A stretch of DNA of 10,577 nucleotides from an uncultured Burkholderiales bacterium. Lineage in GTDB: Bacteria; Pseudomonadota; Gammaproteobacteria; Burkholderiales; Burkholderiaceae_C. A program made the position numbers and the translations under genes. Position 1 is the first letter of the stretch, and the number at the start of each line of letters is the position of its first letter. The notes beneath the pieces were generated by a model. It did no database searches. It was not told the DNA's origin and saw only the letters and a list, made by a program, of their open reading frames with translations. The stretch covers positions 1-10,577 of the forward strand of contig CALCBL010000075.1 in assembly GCA_937897495.1 (NCBI GenBank). The letters run 5' to 3'. Positions 7,496-10,577 of the stretch are shown in pieces.

Positions 7496-7577
7496 CCCCG
7501 GCACTGACTCTGCAGTTAGAGCTGCTTGGTTCCCCACCTGACTCGGTTGGCCGCTTTACCATGCGGGAAGGCCCGTC
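7484..7577 (-). ncRNA. ffs: 4.5S RNA, signal recognition particle RNA (small bacterial type)
   Basis: On the minus strand the SRP domain is clear at 7521-7542. GUCAGG and AGCAGC form the Ffh-binding internal loop, and UGG/CCA closes a GGAA tetraloop. E. coli has UCC/GGA at the same closing stem, so the helix is conserved by compensating changes. The two ends pair over 10 bp: GACGGGCCUU (from 7577) with AAGGCUCGUC (ending 7484), including one G-U pair. Inside it, CCCG pairs with CGGG. The length of about 94 nucleotides fits the family. The RNA binds Ffh and targets membrane proteins to FtsY and the translocon. It is divergent from dnaX and overlaps the 3' end of the flavoprotein gene by about 12 bases. 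The exact ends are uncertain by a few bases. No U-tract terminator was seen. Confidence 0.9.
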
Positions 7578-7584
7578 GAGGGCT

Positions 7585-7613
7585 ATTGTAAGACACCGAT
7601 AGAATCCACACAT
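7585..7613 (-). promoter_or_regulatory. Promoter of ffs (-10 box clear, -35 weak)
   Basis: TACAAT on the minus strand (7585-7590) matches the -10 consensus at 5 of 6 positions. It lies 7 bases before the first paired base of the 4.5S RNA, exactly where a start site is expected. The hexamer 17 bp upstream (ATGTGT, 7608-7613) is a poor -35 and overlaps the dnaX start codon. Confidence 0.55.
7600..7605 (+). promoter_or_regulatory. -10 box of a probable leaderless dnaX promoter
   Basis: TAGAAT matches 5 of 6 positions of the -10 consensus and ends 6 bases before the dnaX ATG, so transcription would start at or next to the start codon. No Shine-Dalgarno sequence precedes the ATG. No good -35 is present at 17 bp. 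The element interlocks with the divergent ffs promoter. Confidence 0.5.
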
Positions 7614-9348
7614 GTCTTATCTCGTTCTGGCACGCAAATACCGTCCTCGTAACTTCACTGAAATGGTGGGGCAGGAGCACGTTGTGCAAGCCCTGACCAA
7701 TGCCCTTGTGCAACAAAGGTTGCACCATGCCTATTTGTTCACCGGCACCAGGGGCGTGGGCAAGACAACGGTGTCTCGCATTTTGGCCAAATCACTCAAT
7801 TGCCAAGGCACTGACGGACTGGGCGGTATTACTGCTGAGCCTTGTGGTGTTTGCCAAGCCTGCAAGGACATTGATTCAGGTCGATTTGTCGATTACACGG
7901 AGCTTGATGCTGCCTCCAATCGGGGTGTGGACGAAGTTCAAAGCTTGCTTGAACAGGCGGTTTACAAACCGGTTCAGGGGCGCTTCAAGGTGTTCATGAT
8001 TGACGAGGTTCACATGTTGACCAACACGGCCTTCAACGCCATGTTGAAAACGCTTGAAGAGCCGCCTGAGTATTTGAAGTTTGTATTGGCCACCACCGAT
8101 CCCCAAAAAGTTCCTGTCACTGTTTTGTCTCGGTGCTTGCAATTTAACTTGCGACCCATGGCGCCAGAAACAGTGTTTGAGCACCTCACAAAGGTTTTGG
8201 CACAAGAGAACTTGCCCGCTGAGCCCATGGCACTGCAGTTGTTGGCCCGAGCCGCCAGAGGGTCCATGCGCGATGCACTGAGCCTGGCCGATCAAGCCAT
8301 TGCATTTGGCAGCGGTCAATTGCAAGAAGCCACGGTTCGTTTGATGTTGGGCAGTGTCGATCGCAGCCATGTCATAGGCCTTATTGATGCCCTTGCTAGG
8401 GGCGATGGTGCCTCTGTGGTTGCAATTTCTGAAGGCCTGCGACTGAATGGTTTGTCTGCTGCTTCTGCCTTGGAAGACATGTCCATGGTGTTGCAGCGCA
8501 TGGCCGTGTTGCAAGCAGTCCCCAGCGCTGCCGCTGAATCAGACGACCCGGATCACCAAGAAATGTTGCGTTTGTCAGAGGCCATGCCCGCCGATGAAAC
8601 GCAGTTGCTCTACAGCTTGTGTTTGCACGGCCGCACAGAATTGGGCTTGGCGCCCGATGAGTATGCGGCGCTGACCATGGTTTTGCTGCGGCTACTGGCT
8701 TTCAAGCCAAAAGCTCATCAAGCTCAAGAAGTTCAACAGGTGCAGGCGCCTGCGGCTCAAAAAAAAACTTTAGCGACAGCGCCACCTAGTGCAGCGGCCG
8801 CGCAGCCGGCTACTTCTTCGCCCAAGCCCCTTGCCGTTGACAAGCCTGCAGTCGAGTTGCCTGTGTCAGAAGCCCGCATGGCACCTATTCAAGTTAAAAA
8901 TTTGCCTGTCCGCCAAGCCAGTGAACCGACTGAAAGAACAGCACCGAAAGTGTTGGTCGTCACAGAGGAGGGCCATTTTTGGACTCAAACAGTTCGTCAA
9001 TTGGTAGCTTCTGAAGCTGTATCGGCCTTGGTGCGTGAGTTGGCCTTGCAATCGCAATTGATTGCACGCGATACCGATCAATGGCATTTGAGAATTGACA
9101 GCGAATCCTTAAATCAAGGCACTGCGCGCGAGCGTTTACAAGCCGCATTGAACAGCGCAGGGTATGCCGTCAAGCTGGTGGTTGAAATTGGCAAAGTGAC
9201 CGATTCACCTGCACAGCGCAATGCCGCTGATTTGGCTGAAAAGCAAAAAGCGGCTGAAGATTTGATTCATTCAGATCCCATGGTGCAAGCCATGGTTGAA
9301 AATTTTGGGGCCAAAATCGTGCCCGGCACAATCAAGCTTATTTCTTAA
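7612..9348 (+). CDS. dnaX: DNA polymerase III subunits gamma and tau
   Basis: The full-length product has 578 residues, [15 protein letters not shown] being the conserved N-terminus. The clamp-loader AAA+ core shows Walker A GTRGVGKT (45-52), zinc-module cysteines C64, C78, C81 and C84, Walker B MIDEVH (129-134), the SRC motif (173-175) and sensor 2 [12 protein letters not shown] (217-228). Domain III ends near residue 370. A proline/alanine/glutamine-rich linker follows, then a tau-specific C-terminal domain from about residue 450 that by homology contacts the polymerase and helicase. The protein loads the beta sliding clamp and organises the replisome. A run of nine A's at codons 383-386 probably allows a short gamma form (separate entry). 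The ATG at 7612 is certain from homology but lacks a Shine-Dalgarno sequence. First gene of the dnaX-ybaB-recR cluster. Confidence 0.97.
   Translation: MSYLVLARKYRPRNFTEMVGQEHVVQALTNALVQQRLHHAYLFTGTRGVGKTTVSRILAKSLNCQGTDGLGGITAEPCGVCQACKDIDSGRFVDYTELDAASNRGVDEVQSLLEQAVYKPVQGRFKVFMIDEVHMLTNTAFNAMLKTLEEPPEYLKFVLATTDPQKVPVTVLSRCLQFNLRPMAPETVFEHLTKVLAQENLPAEPMALQLLARAARGSMRDALSLADQAIAFGSGQLQEATVRLMLGSVDRSHVIGLIDALARGDGASVVAISEGLRLNGLSAASALEDMSMVLQRMAVLQAVPSAAAESDDPDHQEMLRLSEAMPADETQLLYSLCLHGRTELGLAPDEYAALTMVLLRLLAFKPKAHQAQEVQQVQAPAAQKKTLATAPPSAAAAQPATSSPKPLAVDKPAVELPVSEARMAPIQVKNLPVRQASEPTERTAPKVLVVTEEGHFWTQTVRQLVASEAVSALVRELALQSQLIARDTDQWHLRIDSESLNQGTARERLQAALNSAGYAVKLVVEIGKVTDSPAQRNAADLAEKQKAAEDLIHSDPMVQAMVENFGAKIVPGTIKLIS
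8742..8753 (+). repeat. Perfect 12-bp palindrome upstream of the dnaX A-run
   Basis: GCAGGCGCCTGC is a perfect inverted repeat ending 5 bases before the nine-A run. In RNA it can form a GCAG/CTGC stem with a GCGC loop. A hairpin this close behind a slippery tract could influence slippage. It may also be chance in an Ala/Pro-coding stretch. Confidence 0.4.
8759..8789 (+). other. dnaX: Probable programmed slippage/frameshift site in dnaX giving gamma
   Basis: Nine consecutive A's (8759-8767) sit in codons CAA AAA AAA ACT for Q383, K384, K385 and T386, just after the clamp-loader core. They include an A AAA AAA heptamer in the right phase for -1 ribosomal slippage. The -1 frame (or one added A) reads seven codons (NFSDSAT) and stops at TAG 8787-8789. 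The +1 frame (or one lost A) reads one Leu codon and stops at TAG 8771-8773. Either path gives a protein of about 386-392 residues that keeps domains I-III and lacks the tau domains. Known precedents are E. coli dnaX (ribosomal -1 frameshift) and Thermus dnaX (transcriptional slippage on A9). A hairpin at 8793-8811 is present but farther downstream than usual. Confidence 0.7.
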
Positions 9349-9355
9349 ATCTCAC

Positions 9356-9361
9356 GGAAGG
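9356..9361 (+). promoter_or_regulatory. Shine-Dalgarno site deciding the ybaB start
   Basis: GGAAGG lies 6 bases before the ATG at 9368 in the 19-bp gap after dnaX. It selects 9368 over the in-frame ATG at 9296 that lies inside dnaX. Confidence 0.8.
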
Positions 9362-9367
9362 AAAAAC

Positions 9368-9691
9368 ATGTTCAACAAAGGTCAACTCGCTGGCTTGATG
9401 AAGCAAGCGCAAGCCATGCAAGACAATTTGAAGAAAGCCCAAGACGAATTGGCTTTTGTCGAAGTGGAAGGCTCGTCTGGCAGTGGCATGGTCAAAGTTG
9501 TGATGACCTGTAAACATGCTGTCAAGCGTGTCACCATCGATCCCTCTTTGCTGACAGACGACAAGGACCTGTTGGAAGACTTGGTGGCCGCAGCCTTCAA
9601 TGATGCCGTCCGGCAGGCAGAGGAAGTGTCTCAACAGAAAATGGGCAAGTTGACGGCCGGTTTACCTCCCGGCATGAAGTTGCCTTTCTAA
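9368..9691 (+). CDS. YbaB/EbfC family nucleoid-associated protein
   Basis: The 107-residue protein begins [29 protein letters not shown], the long N-terminal helix typical of the family. [30 protein letters not shown] forms the central beta sheet, and a C-terminal amphipathic segment ends PPGMKLPF, the usual tail. Members form tweezer-like dimers that bind DNA with low specificity and are encoded between dnaX and recR in most bacteria, as here. The proposed role is in nucleoid organisation and possibly DNA repair linked to RecR. Family length is about 105-110 residues. It is 19 bp after dnaX and 14 bp before recR, so the three are probably one transcript. Confidence 0.95.
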   Translation: MFNKGQLAGLMKQAQAMQDNLKKAQDELAFVEVEGSSGSGMVKVVMTCKHAVKRVTIDPSLLTDDKDLLEDLVAAAFNDAVRQAEEVSQQKMGKLTAGLPPGMKLPF

Positions 9692-9705
9692 TCTTTTCAC
9701 AAACC

Positions 9706-10302
9706 ATGCAAAAACCCAATGCCCATGCACTAGATGCGCTCATTCAAGCGCTGCGGGTTTTGCCGGGAGTCGGTGCCAAGTCTGCCTCTCGCATGGCATT
9801 TCATTTGATGCAGCACGAGCGCGGCGCTGCGCTGCATTTGGCAAAAGCCTTAGAGCACGCTTGTGACAACGTCAAGCATTGCGCCACCTGTCACACACTC
9901 ACTGAAACAGATGTTTGCAGCATGTGTGCCGACCCTGAGCGCGATCGAACTCAGCTGTGTGTGGTGGAAACGCCTGCAGACCAAGCGGCCATTGAGAGAA
10001 CTTCTACTTTCAAGGGCCTGTACTTTGTTCTTATGGGCAAGCTCAGCCCCCTAGACGGCATTGGACCGAACGACCTCGGCTTTGCCAAACTGTCAGAGCG
10101 TTGCAATGACGGGCTGGTGCAAGAAGTTATTCTGGCCACCAATTTCACGGGCGAGGGCGAGGCCACAGCGCACGTGATTGCTGAAATGTTGAAGAAGAGA
10201 GGCTTGCGCGTCACGCGTCTGGCCAGAGGCGTACCTGCTGGAAGTGAACTTGAATATGTCGATTTGGGCACCATCGCCCACGCATTGGTCGATCGTCGAT
10301 AA
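9706..10302 (+). CDS. recR: Recombination protein RecR
   Basis: The 198-residue protein shows all RecR modules. A helix-hairpin-helix lies at LPGVGAKSA (19-27). A four-cysteine zinc finger is formed by C59, C62, C71 and C74. The Toprim domain starts at LCVVETPAD (Glu88, Asp92), with [11 protein letters not shown] (111-121) and [12 protein letters not shown] (144-155), and a C-terminal [14 protein letters not shown] follows. RecR forms ring tetramers and, with RecO and RecF, helps RecA displace SSB at gaps in DNA. Length matches the family (about 200). No Shine-Dalgarno sequence precedes the ATG at 9706, so translation may be coupled to ybaB, whose stop lies 14 bp upstream. It is the last gene of the dnaX-ybaB-recR unit. 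Confidence 0.98.
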   Translation: MQKPNAHALDALIQALRVLPGVGAKSASRMAFHLMQHERGAALHLAKALEHACDNVKHCATCHTLTETDVCSMCADPERDRTQLCVVETPADQAAIERTSTFKGLYFVLMGKLSPLDGIGPNDLGFAKLSERCNDGLVQEVILATNFTGEGEATAHVIAEMLKKRGLRVTRLARGVPAGSELEYVDLGTIAHALVDRR

Positions 10303-10313
10303 GGGCGTTTTTT
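10275..10313 (+). terminator. Candidate intrinsic terminator overlapping the recR 3' end
   Basis: CGCCC (10275-10279, inside the last recR codons) can pair with GGGCG (10303-10307), which is followed directly by six T's (10308-10313). The intervening 23 bases can form a small inner TCGA/TCGA hairpin. The position at the end of the dnaX-ybaB-recR unit is right. The stem is short and the loop long, so confidence is moderate. Confidence 0.4.
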
Positions 10314-10319
10314 CTGCGC

Positions 10320-10352
10320 ACACTGAGTTATCAGTGTTCCTCATTACGTAAT
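10320..10352. repeat. Inverted repeats between recR and the next gene
   Basis: ACACTGA (10320-10326) and TCAGTGT (10331-10337) form a perfect 7-bp stem with a GTTA loop and no U-tract. Five bases on lies ATTACGTAAT (10343-10352), a perfect 10-bp palindrome. They may be a terminator remnant and an operator for the downstream gene. No known site was recognised. The rest of the gap up to 10442 shows only the Shine-Dalgarno site of the next gene. Confidence 0.35.
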
Positions 10353-10442
10353 TACCCGCTTGGGATGTTTCCCGATGCGCTGATATCGACGCCTTTGTAT
10401 GCTGAACCCATGATCGATGGGATCTCTTCAAGGGGTATTGGC

Positions 10443-10577
10443 GTGTTACAAAAGCTTCGGCGGCGTGAGTTTTCAGCAGTGGCCATGGCCAGTGTTGTGC
10501 TGGCGCCTGGCTTGGCTCTGTCTGCTGTCACTCCTAAAAAAGTCAGCATTGCACTTGCTGCAAAAACCAGTCTGTTC
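10443..10577 (+). CDS. 5' end of a secreted protein, probable ABC transporter substrate-binding protein (truncated by window)
   Basis: An open frame from the GTG at 10443 to the window edge gives 45 residues. AAGGGG lies 7 bases upstream of the GTG, which decides this start over an in-frame ATG at 10410. The N-terminus MLQKLRRREFSAVAMASVVLAPGLALSA is a signal peptide with an RRxF twin-arginine-like motif (residues 7-10), a hydrophobic core and a likely cleavage after Ala28. The mature start TPKKVSIALAAKTSLF resembles the first strand of NMT1/SsuA-type periplasmic substrate-binding proteins, in which KVSLAVGGK-like openings are common. That resemblance is short, so the family call is tentative. 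The protein-coding and exported nature is better supported. Confidence 0.55.
   Translation, partial: MLQKLRRREFSAVAMASVVLAPGLALSAVTPKKVSIALAAKTSLF

Noticed and set aside
7876..8514. A 212-codon minus-strand open frame inside dnaX
   Set aside because: It is antisense to the conserved AAA+ core of dnaX, has a Gln/His-rich shadow composition, and no recognisable domain.

Overview
This window looks like a chromosomal, mostly housekeeping segment of a betaproteobacterium in the order Burkholderiales, probably family Comamonadaceae (for example a Limnohabitans- or Rhodoferax-like freshwater bacterium). That placement rests on recognisable protein families (Rho, RpmE type B, DnaX, YbaB, RecR), on the trxA-rho-rpmE2 and dnaX-ybaB-recR gene orders, and on moderate GC content judged by eye. 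It is inference: no database search was possible. I saw no mobile element, CRISPR array, prophage or tRNA.

Left part (1-3757). The window opens with the 3' end of a plus-strand gene that resembles a MarR-family regulator tail. Converging on it is a three-gene minus-strand unit. In transcription order it encodes a 587-residue polytopic membrane protein of the ArnT/GT39-like type (3639 to 1876), a NorM-like MATE efflux transporter (1861 to 521) and a small antibiotic-biosynthesis-monooxygenase-fold protein (486 to 187). The gaps of 14 and 34 bp suggest co-transcription. A good intrinsic terminator with a GCAA tetraloop (3691-3727) separates this unit from rpmE2.

Middle-left part (3758-6037, minus strand). 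trxA, rho and rpmE2 follow each other in transcription order. Each intergenic gap holds its own signals: two stem-loops after trxA, an extended -10 promoter and a long C/U-rich leader before rho, and another extended -10 promoter plus a structured leader before rpmE2. The functions are redox balance (thioredoxin), transcription termination (Rho) and translation (bL31 type B).

Middle part (6155-7611). Divergent from trxA is a plus-strand gene for an HI0933/BaiN-type flavoprotein. The short gap between it and dnaX is not empty. On the minus strand it carries the 4.5S signal recognition particle RNA gene (ffs, about 7484-7577). This RNA gene is convergent with the flavoprotein gene and overlaps its last codons. 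Its promoter interlocks with the divergent dnaX promoter.

Right part (7612-10577, plus strand). dnaX, ybaB/ebfC and recR form the classic replication/recombination cluster with 19 and 14 bp gaps. dnaX carries a run of nine A residues at 8759-8767, directly after its clamp-loader core. Both alternative frames stop almost at once after it, which points to programmed production of a short gamma subunit of about 386-392 residues beside the 578-residue tau. After recR, the 5' end of a secreted protein gene (GTG start at 10443, RR-type signal peptide, probable ABC transporter substrate-binding protein) runs off the right edge.

The most noteworthy observations are the dnaX slippage site, the ffs gene with its compensatory helix change and coding overlap, the probably leaderless dnaX start, and the C-rich rho leader. 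I did not find a convincing wholly undescribed system.
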